Counted from the stretch's first letter, positions 1-8,878 are shown. The stretch: DNA of 64,000 bases from Burkholderia sp. 4M9327F10 (GCF_005503145.1 NZ_SCNV01000014.1:94438-158437); one strand, 5' to 3'. Notes: generated from the letters alone by a model not told the origin. Program-made: numbers and translations.

Positions 1-1
1 C

Positions 2-1171
2 GACGACTATCGCCGGCGCCAGACGCTGAAGAACGCCGAGCGCTACATCACGCCGGAACTGAAGACTTTCGAAGACAAGGCGTTGTCGGCGCAGGAACGC
101 GCGCTGGCACGCGAACGCTCGCTCTACGATGGGTTGCTGCAGGCGCTACTGCCATTCATCGCCGATTGCCAGCGCGTGGCCGCTGCGCTCGCCGAACTCG
201 ATCTGCTGGCGGCGTTTGCCGAACGGGCGCGCGCGCTGGACTGGGTCGCGCCTGCGTTCACCGCAAGCGCCGGCATCGAAATCGAACAGGGGCGCCACCC
301 GGTCGTCGAGGCCCAGGTCGAACAGTTCATCGCCAACGACTGCACGCTCAACCCCGAGCGCAAGCTGCTGCTGATCACCGGCCCGAACATGGGCGGTAAA
401 TCGACCTTCATGCGCCAGACCGCGTTGATCGCGCTGATGGCGTATGTCGGCAGCTATGTGCCGGCGCGGCGCGCTTCGTTCGGCCCAATCGACCGTATTT
501 TTACGCGCATCGGCGCGGCCGATGATCTGGCCGGCGGCCGCTCGACCTTTATGGTCGAAATGACGGAGGCCGCGGCGATCCTCAACGACGCGACGCCGCA
601 AAGCCTCGTGCTGATGGATGAGATCGGCCGCGGCACCTCGACCTTCGACGGTCTCGCGCTGGCCTGGGCAATCGCCCGGCATCTGCTCGCGCACAACGGC
701 TGCCACACGCTGTTCGCCACGCACTACTTTGAGCTGACGCAACTGCCGGTGGAATTTCCCCAAGCGGCCAACGTGCATCTGTCGGCCGTCGAGCATGGCC
801 ACGGCATCGTGTTCCTGCACGCCGTCAGCGAAGGCCCCGCAAATCAGAGCTACGGTCTGCAGGTGGCGCAACTGGCCGGCGTGCCCCCTGCGGTGATCCG
901 CGCGGCGCGCAAGCATCTTGCGCACCTCGAACAGCAATCGGCCGCCCAGCCCGCGCCGCAACTCGACCTGTTTGCGGCGCCCCTGATGCTGCAGGACGCT
1001 GACGAAGAGCACGACAACGCCGCCCCGCCCGCCCCCGCGCTGACGGCGGCCGAGCAGGCGCTGATCGAACGTGTGCGAGCCATCGATCCGAACGATCTGC
1101 GCCCGCGCGAAGCGCTGGACCTGCTCTATGAGCTGCATGACCTGGCGTCTGCGCCGGATGCGGATCATTGA
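2..1171 (+). CDS. mutS: DNA mismatch repair ATPase MutS (C-terminal part; 5' end outside window)
   Basis: This is the C-terminal ~390 residues of MutS, which recognises base mismatches and small loops and uses ATP to license repair with MutL. The frame is open from base 2, so the gene starts upstream of the window. Visible elements are the Walker A loop GPNMGGKST (about 382-408), the Walker B/signature stretch VLMDEIGRGTSTFDG (about 610-654) and the ABC-ATPase histidine region FATHYFELTQL. The tail after ~900 is Ala/Pro-rich and then ends in the conserved DPNDLRPREALDLLYEL dimerisation/helix-turn-helix motif of full-length MutS. The stop overlaps the start of the next gene by 14 bases. Confidence 0.97.
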   Translation, partial: DDYRRRQTLKNAERYITPELKTFEDKALSAQERALARERSLYDGLLQALLPFIADCQRVAAALAELDLLAAFAERARALDWVAPAFTASAGIEIEQGRHPVVEAQVEQFIANDCTLNPERKLLLITGPNMGGKSTFMRQTALIALMAYVGSYVPARRASFGPIDRIFTRIGAADDLAGGRSTFMVEMTEAAAILNDATPQSLVLMDEIGRGTSTFDGLALAWAIARHLLAHNGCHTLFATHYFELTQLPVEFPQAANVHLSAVEHGHGIVFLHAVSEGPANQSYGLQVAQLAGVPPAVIRAARKHLAHLEQQSAAQPAPQLDLFAAPLMLQDADEEHDNAAPPAPALTAAEQALIERVRAIDPNDLRPREALDLLYELHDLASAPDADH

Positions 1172-2552
1172 CCGTCGCAGTCATCCGCGGCGTTCGCGCA
1201 CGATGTGCGCGGCGCTCGCCTGTGCGTTCTTCCTGACGGGCGCAACGTCGACGCAGGCGCAGGCCACACCGGTTCGCTACACCTTCGCGGTGATTGCCGG
1301 CACGCTGCAAAGCCCGGCTGACGAAGCGCCGACCCAGCGGCTCATCGATGCCATCGGCCGCGAGCGCGACATGTCGTTCGTCGTCTACGACGGCAACCTG
1401 AAGGGTGGCAAGGAAGCCTGCCGCGACACGCTGTACGAGCGGCGCCAGGCGCTGCTGGAAGCGGCACGGCCGGCGCTGATCTTCATCCCCGGCCAGCATG
1501 ACTGGACCGACTGCGGCACGGTCGAAGCCGGTGGTTTCGATCCGGTGGAGCGGCTCGACCAGCTCAGGCAGACGCTCTTCGCGGACCCCTCATCCATGGG
1601 GCAGAATCCGCTCGCGCTGACCCGCGAAAGCGAGGTCTCGCGTTTTCGGCCATATCGCGAAAATGTGCGCTGGCAACTCGGCGACACCGTGTTCATCGGC
1701 CTCAATGCGCCGGGCGCCAACAACCATTATCTGACCGCGGGCGGCCGCAACGGCGAGTTCGAGGACCGGGTGATTGCCAACGCGTTCTGGATCGAACATG
1801 CGGCCGAATATGCGAAGCGGCGCGAGGCGCGCGCGATTGTCGTGTTCATTCAAGGCGACCCTGACCCGGAGCGCTACGAGCGTCCGGACCGCTTCGCGTG
1901 GCTGCGCTTTGCACGCAACTCGCGTCGCGACGGTTTTCTGGAGCTCAAACGCAGCCTCGTGAAAGCCGCGGAGATTTTTCGCGGCCCGATCCTGCTGATC
2001 CATAACGACGACCAGCGACCAACCGGCGGCTTCGTCATTGACCAGCCGCTGCGCAACGATAAGGGAGAGGTGGTGACGAATCTCACGCGCATCGCCTTCG
2101 CGCCGCGTGATCGTCTGGATGAGTGGCTGCAGATCGAAGCGGACCTGTCGCGCCGGCCGCCGTTCCGGGTGAGTGTGCGAGAGGTGCCGAAAAATCTGCC
2201 GCTGGTGCCGTTCGAGCCTGCACCGCCGGTACAGCCGACGCCCGCACCCGACGAAACCGAGCCCGGGTTGCCCGCGCCGCCGATGCTCAATCCGGCCGGG
2301 CAGTCGCCGAATCAATCGCTCTACCCGGCCTCGAATCTGCCGCCCTTGCTGCCGACAACGCCGCAACCGTCGCTCGCCCTGCCGTCGGGTACCGGGAGTG
2401 AAACGCCGGCCTCATCAGGAGCATCAGCGGGCGCATCGCAAGGCGCATCACCAGGCACCTCACCCGGAGCGCCCGCCGCCACGCCAAACGGCATACCCGC
2501 CGCAACACCGCCGGCCGGCTTGCCTGCCGGCTCAGTGCAACGTGGGCCCTGA
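1158..2552 (+). CDS. Secreted calcineurin-like metallophosphoesterase-family protein with Pro/Ala-rich tail
   Basis: A 464-residue exported protein. The N-terminus has a basic segment followed by a hydrophobic core (CAALACAFFLTGA) and an AQA-type signal-peptidase site. The mature part resembles calcineurin-like phosphoesterases: VVYDGNLKGGKEAC corresponds to the GD motif region and FIPGQHDWTDC to the GNHD motif, with Gln replacing Asn. A histidine-containing LLIHNDDQ segment lies further on. After residue ~350 it becomes a Pro-, Ala-, Ser- and Gly-rich low-complexity tail. ATG at 1158 is chosen; ATG at 1203 just before the hydrophobic core is an alternative. The substrate is unknown. Its position overlapping mutS suggests co-transcription, not a shared function. 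Confidence 0.7.
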   Translation: MRIIDRRSHPRRSRTMCAALACAFFLTGATSTQAQATPVRYTFAVIAGTLQSPADEAPTQRLIDAIGRERDMSFVVYDGNLKGGKEACRDTLYERRQALLEAARPALIFIPGQHDWTDCGTVEAGGFDPVERLDQLRQTLFADPSSMGQNPLALTRESEVSRFRPYRENVRWQLGDTVFIGLNAPGANNHYLTAGGRNGEFEDRVIANAFWIEHAAEYAKRREARAIVVFIQGDPDPERYERPDRFAWLRFARNSRRDGFLELKRSLVKAAEIFRGPILLIHNDDQRPTGGFVIDQPLRNDKGEVVTNLTRIAFAPRDRLDEWLQIEADLSRRPPFRVSVREVPKNLPLVPFEPAPPVQPTPAPDETEPGLPAPPMLNPAGQSPNQSLYPASNLPPLLPTTPQPSLALPSGTGSETPASSGASAGASQGASPGTSPGAPAATPNGIPAATPPAGLPAGSVQRGP

Positions 2553-3074
2553 CGGCTCTTCGTCGCCTTCGTCGTCGTCCTCGTCGAGCACTTCCAGGCC
2601 ATCTGCGCCATGGGCATGCTCGTGCTGGATTTCGTCTTCGGTGGCGGGGCGCACGTCCTTGACGGTCAGCGCGAAACGCAGCGCCATGCCGGCGAGCGGA
2701 TGGTTGCCGTCGAGCACAACCTTGTCTTCTGCCACATCGGTGACGACGTAGACCAGCGAATCGATATCTTCGTCGCCCTCTTCCGGCGTGCCTTCGAATT
2801 GCATACCGACTTCGAGCGGCTCGGGGAAGCGGGTGCGCGGCTCGATCTTCACCAGCTCGGGATCGTATTCGCCGAACGCGTCCTGCGGTTCCAGTTGGAT
2901 CTGGGTCTCGAAACCAGCCTCATGGCCGTCGAGCTCTTCCTCGATCTTGGGGAACGTGCCATCATAGCCGCCGTGCAGATAGACCATCGGCTCGTCGCTC
3001 TCTTCAATCAGGTTGCCCTGCGCATCCGACAGCTTGTAAGCGACCGACACGACGGTGTTCTTTGCAATTTTCAT
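2532..3074 (-). CDS. slyD: FKBP-type peptidyl-prolyl cis-trans isomerase, SlyD-like
   Basis: A 180-residue cytoplasmic prolyl isomerase and chaperone of the SlyD/FkpB type. The N-terminal FKBP part has the order expected of the family: VSVAYKLSDAQGNLIEES, the flap YLHGGYDGTFPKIEEELDGH, then the inserted IF-domain with LEPQDAFGEYDP and VDGNHPLAGMAL-like DGNHPLAGMALRF. The C-terminus is acidic and His-containing (HEHAHGADGLEVLDEDDDEGDEE), in keeping with the metal-binding tails of SlyD proteins, although shorter than in E. coli. The ATG at 3074 is preceded by GGAGAA at good spacing; an earlier in-frame start lacks this. It converges on the metallophosphoesterase gene and overlaps its last 21 bases. 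Confidence 0.92.
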   Translation of the reverse strand: MKIAKNTVVSVAYKLSDAQGNLIEESDEPMVYLHGGYDGTFPKIEEELDGHEAGFETQIQLEPQDAFGEYDPELVKIEPRTRFPEPLEVGMQFEGTPEEGDEDIDSLVYVVTDVAEDKVVLDGNHPLAGMALRFALTVKDVRPATEDEIQHEHAHGADGLEVLDEDDDEGDEEPSGPTLH

Positions 3075-3106
3075 TCGATTCTCCAGAATACAAATCACAT
3101 TATACG

Positions 3107-4354
3107 ATGCCTAAGCGGCCCCTTGACCACCCGGCGCACGCAGCTTCTGCGCGGATTTCTTCGCCGCTTGCGCCGCCCTCGCCCGACGTGCCGACGCCGC
3201 TGCTCGGCAACCTCACACCGGCGCAATTCATGCGCCGCTACTGGCAAAAAAAGCCTCTGCTGATTCGTCAGGCCATCCCGAACGTCGCCGCGCCGCTCTC
3301 GCGCGACGAGCTGTTCGAACTGGCCGATCAGGACGACGTGGAAGCGCGCCTCATTACGCACTTTCGCAACAAGTGGCAACTGGAACACGGCCCGTTTGCG
3401 GCTGACGAATTGCCCGCGCTCAAGCAGCGCGCATGGACGCTCCTCGTGCAGGGCGTCGACCTGCACGACGATCGCGCGCGCGCCCTGCTCGAGCGCTTCC
3501 GCTTCGTGCCAGACGCGCGTCTGGACGACCTGATGATCTCGTACGCAACCGATGGCGGCGGAGTCGGCCCGCACTTCGATTCGTACGACGTATTCCTGCT
3601 GCAGGTTCACGGCAAGCGCCGCTGGCGCATCAGCGCGCAGCGCGATCTGTCGCTGCGCCCCGGTGTGCCGTTGAAAGTTTTACAAAATTTCGAGCCGGAA
3701 GATGAATGGGTTCTCGAACCGGGCGACATGCTGTATCTTCCGCCGCATATCGCCCATGACGGGGTGGCGGAAGGCGAGTGCATGACGTGTTCGATCGGCT
3801 TCCGGGCGCCCTCCTCGAACGAGCTCACGGCGCAGTTTCTGTATCATCTCGCCGAGCGCGGAGAAAACGCGGCGGGCGGCGAACACGAAGGACATGCGCC
3901 GCAACTTTACCGCGACCCGCAGCAGCCGGCTGTGGCCCATCCGGCTGAGCTTCCGGCAGCGCTGATCGAGCGTGTAGGCGCGCTCCTTGCTCAGGTGAAA
4001 TGGAACGAGCAGGACATTGCCTCGTTCCTCGGCACATACCTGAGCGAACCGAAACCGAGTGTGGTGTTCGATCCGCCGGAGCAGCCGCTCAATGAAGCCC
4101 GTTTTATTCAGCGCGCTTCAAAGTTGGGACTCAGACTCGACCGGAAGACGATTTTGCTGTACAACAGCCGCTTTTTCTTCCTGAATGGGGAAGAAAACCG
4201 GCTTACAAGCCGTAAAAAATGGTTGATTGAATTCGCTGATAGCCGATGTATGAGTGCGAAACGCTTTGTAACACTCTCTGACGAATCATCGGTGACAGCA
4301 TTGCTGCACGAGTGGTATTGTGCGGGCTGGATACAAGTGGGCGAGCTTGCCTAA
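3107..4354 (+). CDS. roxA: Cupin/JmjC-type ribosomal protein L16 arginine hydroxylase
   Basis: A 415-residue Fe(II)/2-oxoglutarate oxygenase of the YcfD/RoxA family, which hydroxylates an arginine of ribosomal protein L16. The metal triad is visible: His156 and Asp158 in GPHFDSYDVFLLQ and a distal His217 in PPHIAHDGVA. The family opening TPAQFMRRYWQKKPLLIRQA is present near residue 40. The C-terminal half contains the winged-helix-like dimerisation region. The start at 3107 lies divergently 32 bases from slyD, so both promoters share a very short spacer. Length and motifs are normal for Burkholderiales members, which carry a longer C-terminus than some relatives. Confidence 0.93.
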   Translation: MPKRPLDHPAHAASARISSPLAPPSPDVPTPLLGNLTPAQFMRRYWQKKPLLIRQAIPNVAAPLSRDELFELADQDDVEARLITHFRNKWQLEHGPFAADELPALKQRAWTLLVQGVDLHDDRARALLERFRFVPDARLDDLMISYATDGGGVGPHFDSYDVFLLQVHGKRRWRISAQRDLSLRPGVPLKVLQNFEPEDEWVLEPGDMLYLPPHIAHDGVAEGECMTCSIGFRAPSSNELTAQFLYHLAERGENAAGGEHEGHAPQLYRDPQQPAVAHPAELPAALIERVGALLAQVKWNEQDIASFLGTYLSEPKPSVVFDPPEQPLNEARFIQRASKLGLRLDRKTILLYNSRFFFLNGEENRLTSRKKWLIEFADSRCMSAKRFVTLSDESSVTALLHEWYCAGWIQVGELA

Positions 4355-4448
4355 GCTTGTCTGCCTGTTATATGAAGTACTGTGAAATTTTGTATGAGAA
4401 AGACAACGTATTGACCCCGGATTTGTCGACGGTCGATACGAAAGTGCA

Positions 4449-4454
4449 TATAAT
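4449..4454 (+). promoter_or_regulatory. Candidate -10 element for the Ala/Ser lipoprotein gene
   Basis: A perfect TATAAT lies 133 bases upstream of the lipoprotein start in the 233-base spacer after roxA. A good -35 box at 17-base spacing is not evident; TTGACC at 4411-4416 is too far for this -10 but could serve the weaker GATACG at 4435. The assignment is tentative. Confidence 0.35.
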
Positions 4455-4587
4455 TTCCGCCCAAGCCGTAGGGAAGATTCACGCTCTTCTGAAGTGCGTC
4501 TCCACCAGCGGCCCAGGTCGGTGTTGGAGCACATTACCGGTATTATTTTGCGCTGTTGCTTACCTTTAACCATAAAAGGACGTGATC

Positions 4588-4857
4588 ATGAAGAAATCCC
4601 TCCTCGTAGCATCCCTGTTGGCAGCTGTGGCACTGGCTGCATGCAACAAGAGCAGCGACCAAGCAGCTGCCCCGGCTAGCGATGCATCGGCTGCTTCGGC
4701 ACCTGCTGCTGCTTCGGATGCAGGCGCTGCTGCTTCGAGCGCTGCTGCTGCGAGCGACGCTGCTGCTTCGGCTACTGCCGCTGCTTCGGACGCAGGTGCT
4801 GCAGCTTCGGACGCTGCTGCTTCGGCTGCTGCTCCGGCTTCGGGCGCAAGCCAGTAA
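4588..4857 (+). CDS. Small Ala/Ser-rich lipoprotein
   Basis: An 89-residue predicted lipoprotein. The N-terminus MKKSLLVASLLAAVALAACN is a textbook lipoprotein signal ending in the lipobox LAAC; +2 is Asn, so outer-membrane sorting is expected. The mature ~70 residues are almost only Ala, Ser, Asp, Pro and Gly in loose ASDA/AASDAGAA repeats. ATG at 4588 has an AAGGA ribosome site eight bases upstream. Nearby bases carry GCTGCTGCTTCGG iterations, so length could vary by slippage. Similar low-complexity lipoproteins are common in Burkholderiaceae and have no firm function. A strong terminator follows. Confidence 0.85.
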   Translation: MKKSLLVASLLAAVALAACNKSSDQAAAPASDASAASAPAAASDAGAAASSAAAASDAAASATAAASDAGAAASDAAASAAAPASGASQ

Positions 4858-4926
4858 GCTGTCGTACAGGGTTCGCCTCTGGGCGAAAACCACGCGGGGA
4901 GATCATTCCGGTCTCCCGGCGGGGTA

Positions 4927-4966
4927 AAGCAAAACGCCACGGATTCTCATCCGTGGCGTTTTGCTT
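4927..4966. terminator. Bidirectional intrinsic terminator
   Basis: A near-perfect inverted repeat: a 16-base arm GCAAAACGCCACGGAT, loop TCTC, and the complementary arm, with A-runs and T-runs on either side. It sits between the convergent lipoprotein gene and the DinG-type helicase gene and can terminate both. Confidence 0.93.
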
Positions 4967-5054
4967 TTCTGCTGCCGCTTTTTAGCAACCGTTTTTCAGG
5001 AGGCGGCTTTTCAGCGGCCGGCTTTCACGGCCACCCCGCCCCTATCCCCCTCGC

Positions 5055-7313
5055 TCAGCTCGCGGGGGCCGCGGCCCCTTCCTCAAAGAACTCACGCACC
5101 ACATCGATCTCTCTCGTGCGCTTGAAGGGTGGCAGGCTCTGCCATATACGGCGCCCATAGGGTTTGTCGACCAGACGCGTATCGCAGATCATCAGCACGC
5201 CGCGATCGGTCTCAGCGCGAATCAGACGCCCTGCGCCCTGCTTGAGCGTAATCACTGCCTGCGGCAACTGGTGGACCGCAAATGGACTCAGCCCCTTCTT
5301 GGTCAGCGCATCGAGCCGGGCTGCCAGCACCGGGTCGTCAGGCGGCGCAAACGGCAGCTTGTCGATCACCACGAGCGAGAGCGCATCGCCGCGCACATCC
5401 ACGCCTTCCCAGAAGCTCTGGCTGCCCACCAGAATCGCGTTGCCGTAGGTGCGGAAGCGCTCCAGCAACTCGGTGCGGCTCGCATCGCCCTGCACCAGCA
5501 GCGGATAATTCCAGCCGCGCGCTTCAATCGTATCGCGCAGCTTCGCGGCAATCCGGTCGACCGCGCGCAAGGTCGTGCAGAGCATGAACACGCCGCCGCC
5601 CGAGGCTTCGATGGCCGGCAACGCGGCTTCGAACACGGCGTCGGTGAACATCGGCGAAGACGGCTGCGGCAGATTGCGCGGCACGTACAGCAGCCCTTGA
5701 GACGGATAGTCGAACGGGCTGGGCAGCGTCATCGAGCGGCGCGCGTTCAGGCCCATCTGTGCCGCATAGTGGGTGAAATCGCCGCGCACCGAGAGCGTGG
5801 CCGAGGTGAAGATCCACGCCCGCGGCACGCCGGCGCGTTGCTTGGCAAAGATCGGCGCGACCGACAGCGGTGTCTCGTGCAACTGCACGGTATGCGCGAA
5901 GACTTCGATCCAGCGCACCTTTTCGTTCGGATCGGTGACGGTAGCCTTGGCATCGGCAGCGCCCGAGGCCGCATCGCGTTCGGCCTCGGTCGGTGGCGTA
6001 GTCCAGCCTGACAGAATCCCCTGCAGTTCACGGGCGCGTCGCAGACAGGCGCCAATCGATTCAGCGCGCTCGGCCTGGCTCGACAAGGCGTCGGCCAGCG
6101 CGTCCAGTTCCGTTTCGAGCTTTTCCAGCGCAGGAAAAAGCGCGTGATCGTCGGGCAACTGGCCGATCGACAGGCGCACCGAGTCTTCCCTGAAGGCAAC
6201 ACGCACGTCGCGCGCCGAGCGTTCGAGCGCCGCGCCGAGCTTTACCCAGTCGACCACCTCGCGCGCATGGCCCAGACCCTCGGCCACCGAATCGCGGGCG
6301 AGTTCGAGGAACTGCGCGGTCGAAAGCGTCTCGCCGAAAAACAGCGTCGCCGTCTCCGGCAATTGATGCGCTTCGTCGAAGATGATCGTGTTGGCGGTCG
6401 GCAGCAACTCGGCCATACCGGTGTCGCGCAACATGATGTCAGCGAAAAACAGGTGGTGGTTGACCACCACGATATCGGCCTGCTGTGCTTCGCGGCGCGC
6501 CTGCATCACGAAGCATTCCTTGTAGTGCGGGCACTCCTGGCCGAGGCAATTCTCGCGCGTCGAGGTGACCATCGACCACACCGCGGCGGTTTCCGGCACA
6601 CTCGCAAGTTCGGCCTTGTCGCCGGTGCGCGTGATCTTCGCAAAGCGGACGATGTCCTGCAGATACGAGGTTTCCTGGCGCGACGGCAAGCGGCCGTTAT
6701 CCGCGGTGCGCTGCAGGTAGTAATGGCACAGGTAGTTCGCACGGCCCTTGAGCATGGCCACCGAAACAGGCACCGCAAGCGCGTCGCGCACGGTGGGAAT
6801 GTCGCGCTGGAACAACTGGTCCTGCAGGTGCTTGGTGCCGGTCGAGACGATCACCTTGCCGCCCCACAGCATGGCCGGCACCAGGTACGCATAGGTCTTG
6901 CCGGTACCCGTGCCCGCCTCCACGATCAGCGTGTTCTCGCTGCCGTCGAGACCGCCGGCCGCTTCGCTCGCACCCGCATCCGCGGATGCATCAGCCGGAG
7001 CTTCCCCAGCGGGCGCCTGCAGACGCCGGGCTGGACGCTTCTGCGCCTCGAACATCGCCGGCTCGGGCATCGCACGGCCCGACGCTTCCATCGCGGCGGC
7101 CACCGCACGCGCCATCTCGATCTGCGAGGCGCGCGAGCGGTAGCCGTCAATCTGGCGCGCCAGCAGGCCGTCGGCGGCAAAAATGTCGTCGAGCTCGGTC
7201 TTGCGGCGAGGGTTCAGCGCGGCCGCGAGCGCGCCCTCAGCGGCGCGTGGCTCGCGTGCGGAAGCGTCGTCGTCCGACGAGCCGCGCGAAGAAGAAACAA
7301 GCGGTGCATTCAA
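5055..7313 (-). CDS. ATP-dependent DNA helicase, DinG/YoaA family (XPD-like, Fe-S)
   Basis: A superfamily-2 5'-3' DNA helicase of about 752 residues, related to DinG/YoaA, which unwind forked DNA, D-loops and R-loops during replication stress. Walker A is EAGTGTGKTYAYL, motif II is the DEAH box IIFDEAHQLPET, and motif VI is QGAGRLIRAETDRG. Four cysteines fit the XPD-type iron-sulfur cluster: one in ANYLCHYYL and three in ENCLGQECPHYKECF. An Ala/Gly-rich insertion separates the Q-motif region (YRSRASQIEMARAV) from Walker A. I chose TTG at 7313 because AGGAAA lies eight bases upstream; another TTG at 7331 has no such site. The YoaA versus DinG assignment is not settled. Confidence 0.9.
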   Translation of the reverse strand: MNAPLVSSSRGSSDDDASAREPRAAEGALAAALNPRRKTELDDIFAADGLLARQIDGYRSRASQIEMARAVAAAMEASGRAMPEPAMFEAQKRPARRLQAPAGEAPADASADAGASEAAGGLDGSENTLIVEAGTGTGKTYAYLVPAMLWGGKVIVSTGTKHLQDQLFQRDIPTVRDALAVPVSVAMLKGRANYLCHYYLQRTADNGRLPSRQETSYLQDIVRFAKITRTGDKAELASVPETAAVWSMVTSTRENCLGQECPHYKECFVMQARREAQQADIVVVNHHLFFADIMLRDTGMAELLPTANTIIFDEAHQLPETATLFFGETLSTAQFLELARDSVAEGLGHAREVVDWVKLGAALERSARDVRVAFREDSVRLSIGQLPDDHALFPALEKLETELDALADALSSQAERAESIGACLRRARELQGILSGWTTPPTEAERDAASGAADAKATVTDPNEKVRWIEVFAHTVQLHETPLSVAPIFAKQRAGVPRAWIFTSATLSVRGDFTHYAAQMGLNARRSMTLPSPFDYPSQGLLYVPRNLPQPSSPMFTDAVFEAALPAIEASGGGVFMLCTTLRAVDRIAAKLRDTIEARGWNYPLLVQGDASRTELLERFRTYGNAILVGSQSFWEGVDVRGDALSLVVIDKLPFAPPDDPVLAARLDALTKKGLSPFAVHQLPQAVITLKQGAGRLIRAETDRGVLMICDTRLVDKPYGRRIWQSLPPFKRTREIDVVREFFEEGAAAPAS

Positions 7314-7376
7314 GGCAAGCGTTTCCTGCAAAGTCCGGTGCGCGCGTGGCGACCCGGCGCCTGCCAGGTCGCGCGC

Positions 7377-7595
7377 CTAGGCGCGCGCGTCCGGTTCGAG
7401 CTGCAACTGCAGCAAGATGATGGTGTCCTTGACCTTGAGCTTGCGCTTCTTCAGGCGCTGCAGCTCAAGATCGTCGAAGCCGGGCTCATCCGACATTTTG
7501 TCGATCAGACGGTCCAGACCACTGTGTTCCGATTCCAGTTGCAGAATGCGGTCCTGAAGTGCGTTCGCGTCGATGACGTGATGATGGTCGCGCAT
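7377..7595 (-). CDS. YdcH/DUF465 family small protein
   Basis: A 72-residue cytoplasmic protein made of a helical hairpin typical of the DUF465/YdcH family. Its core reads ILQLESEHSGLDRLIDKM followed by LQRLKKRKLKVKDTI, the conserved LKKRKLxLKDEI-like signature of the family. The molecular role of the family is unknown. ATG at 7595 has an AGGAGG ribosome site seven bases upstream, which settles the start although the frame stays open further upstream over the Gln-rich gene. It sits between the Gln-rich protein gene and the helicase gene on the same strand and may be co-transcribed with both. Confidence 0.88.
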   Translation of the reverse strand: MRDHHHVIDANALQDRILQLESEHSGLDRLIDKMSDEPGFDDLELQRLKKRKLKVKDTIILLQLQLEPDARA

Positions 7596-7680
7596 GCTCG
7601 CCTCCTCTCCCGATGTGGCGCTAGCTGCCTCGTGCAGCCCAGACGCCTGAGGTTGCTGTCCGGCTAAAAACGCGTTACTG

Positions 7681-8733
7681 CTATTGCTGTTGTTGCTGCT
7701 GCTTTTGCTGCTCGAGTTGCTGTTGCTGCTGCAACTGCTCCTGCTGTTTTTGCTGAGCCTTATCGGCTGCCTGCTTCTGGCGCGTCTCGACGTCCTGCTT
7801 ATGCTGCGCGGCCGTCTCCTGCTTGCGCTCATAGCTCTGCTGCTTCTCGATACGCTCCTGCGCCTTTTGCGCCCCCTGCTCGCGGGCCTGCTCGAGCTGG
7901 GTCTGGAAATTCGCCTGCTTCTGGTCGTACGCCTGCTGGTTCGCGGCCGCCTGCGGCGTACTGATACCGCGTTGCGCCTGATCCAGCGCGTGCTGCTGCA
8001 ACTTTTGCTGATAGGCCTGCTCGTTGGCCGCGCGCTGCGGCGCCTCCGCGTTGCGCTGAGCCTGGTCCAGTTGATGCTGACGCTGCTTCTCTTCGAAAGC
8101 CTGCTGATTGCCGGCCTCGTTCGCCGCCCGCTGCGGCGCGTTGGCCTCGTCCTGGGCGCGCTGCAAGGCTGCCTGCTGGTCGCGCTGCTGCGCGCGCTGC
8201 GTGCGCTCTTCCGAGTTGAGCGCGAGCTGCTCCTTGCGGATATCGGCCTGTACGACACGCATCCTGTCACGCGCCTTGTCGAGACAGTAGTTCACGAAAA
8301 ACTTGCTATAACAGTTATGTTCGTCAACTGCGTACTGATAGTTGTTCTCCTCGGTGCGGCGGTTCAGGACATTCTGCCGCGCATCGAAGCCGTTATTCGC
8401 CGCCTGCGTGGCTCCAGCGTCCGACGCGCTCACCAGACTACCCGCCGCGCCACCCAGCGCGCTCTCATCCGGGCGCAGTACCGTACCGGAAGCCGCTGAC
8501 CCCGCGGCATCCGCGGGGCTATCCACCAGGCCCGCAGAAGCCGCCAACGGCACGGAAGCCGCCGGTCCCGACACCGCCGGCTGGTCTTGCGCCAACGCCG
8601 GTGCGGACACGGCGAAAGAGGCGGCGGCAACGCCCAGCGCAGCGCAGGTGACGAGCGGCGCGGCAAGCGTGACGGTAAGCGAAGCAAGTGGAAAACGGGA
8701 GATCGGCAACGTCGTAGATGGGCAACGGGACAT
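7681..8733 (-). CDS. Exported Gln/Ala-rich coiled-coil protein, unknown function
   Basis: A 350-residue protein of unknown function. An N-terminal signal sequence (hydrophobic residues ~18-45, ending AVSAPALAQ) implies export to the periplasm. A short conserved-looking module follows around residues 130-165: YAVDEHNCYSKFFVNYCLDKARDRM, with two Cys that could form a disulfide. From ~170 to the end it is a charged coiled coil rich in Gln, Ala, Glu and Arg. It includes three imperfect ~32-residue repeats (APQRAANEAGNQQAFEEKQ / APQRAANEQAYQQKLQQ / TPQAAANQQAYDQKQ) and a poly-Gln C-terminus. No Shine-Dalgarno is obvious at ATG 8733. The coding strand has CAG/CAA runs prone to length change. Confidence 0.75.
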   Translation of the reverse strand: MSRCPSTTLPISRFPLASLTVTLAAPLVTCAALGVAAASFAVSAPALAQDQPAVSGPAASVPLAASAGLVDSPADAAGSAASGTVLRPDESALGGAAGSLVSASDAGATQAANNGFDARQNVLNRRTEENNYQYAVDEHNCYSKFFVNYCLDKARDRMRVVQADIRKEQLALNSEERTQRAQQRDQQAALQRAQDEANAPQRAANEAGNQQAFEEKQRQHQLDQAQRNAEAPQRAANEQAYQQKLQQHALDQAQRGISTPQAAANQQAYDQKQANFQTQLEQAREQGAQKAQERIEKQQSYERKQETAAQHKQDVETRQKQAADKAQQKQQEQLQQQQQLEQQKQQQQQQ

Positions 8734-8878
8734 GCCCGAAATTCTATCACCCCGCGGTTGAGCCCTTTGGCATTTATGGCAAAATGCCCCGCTTCAGCAA
8801 CCCGGTCGCAGCGCGCACGCCTCCCGCGTGCCGTCACGCGCGGCCTCAGATTGAGTCCGGCAGGAACACCTAGACCCT

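Noticed and set aside
6144..7667. A 507-codon plus-strand frame opposite the DinG-type helicase gene
   Set aside because: Arg/Gln/His-rich antisense product without features; the helicase reading has all motifs.
7684..8499. A Leu-rich plus-strand frame that looks like a membrane protein
   Set aside because: It is the complement of CAG/CAA-type codons of the Gln-rich protein, which yields Leu runs automatically.
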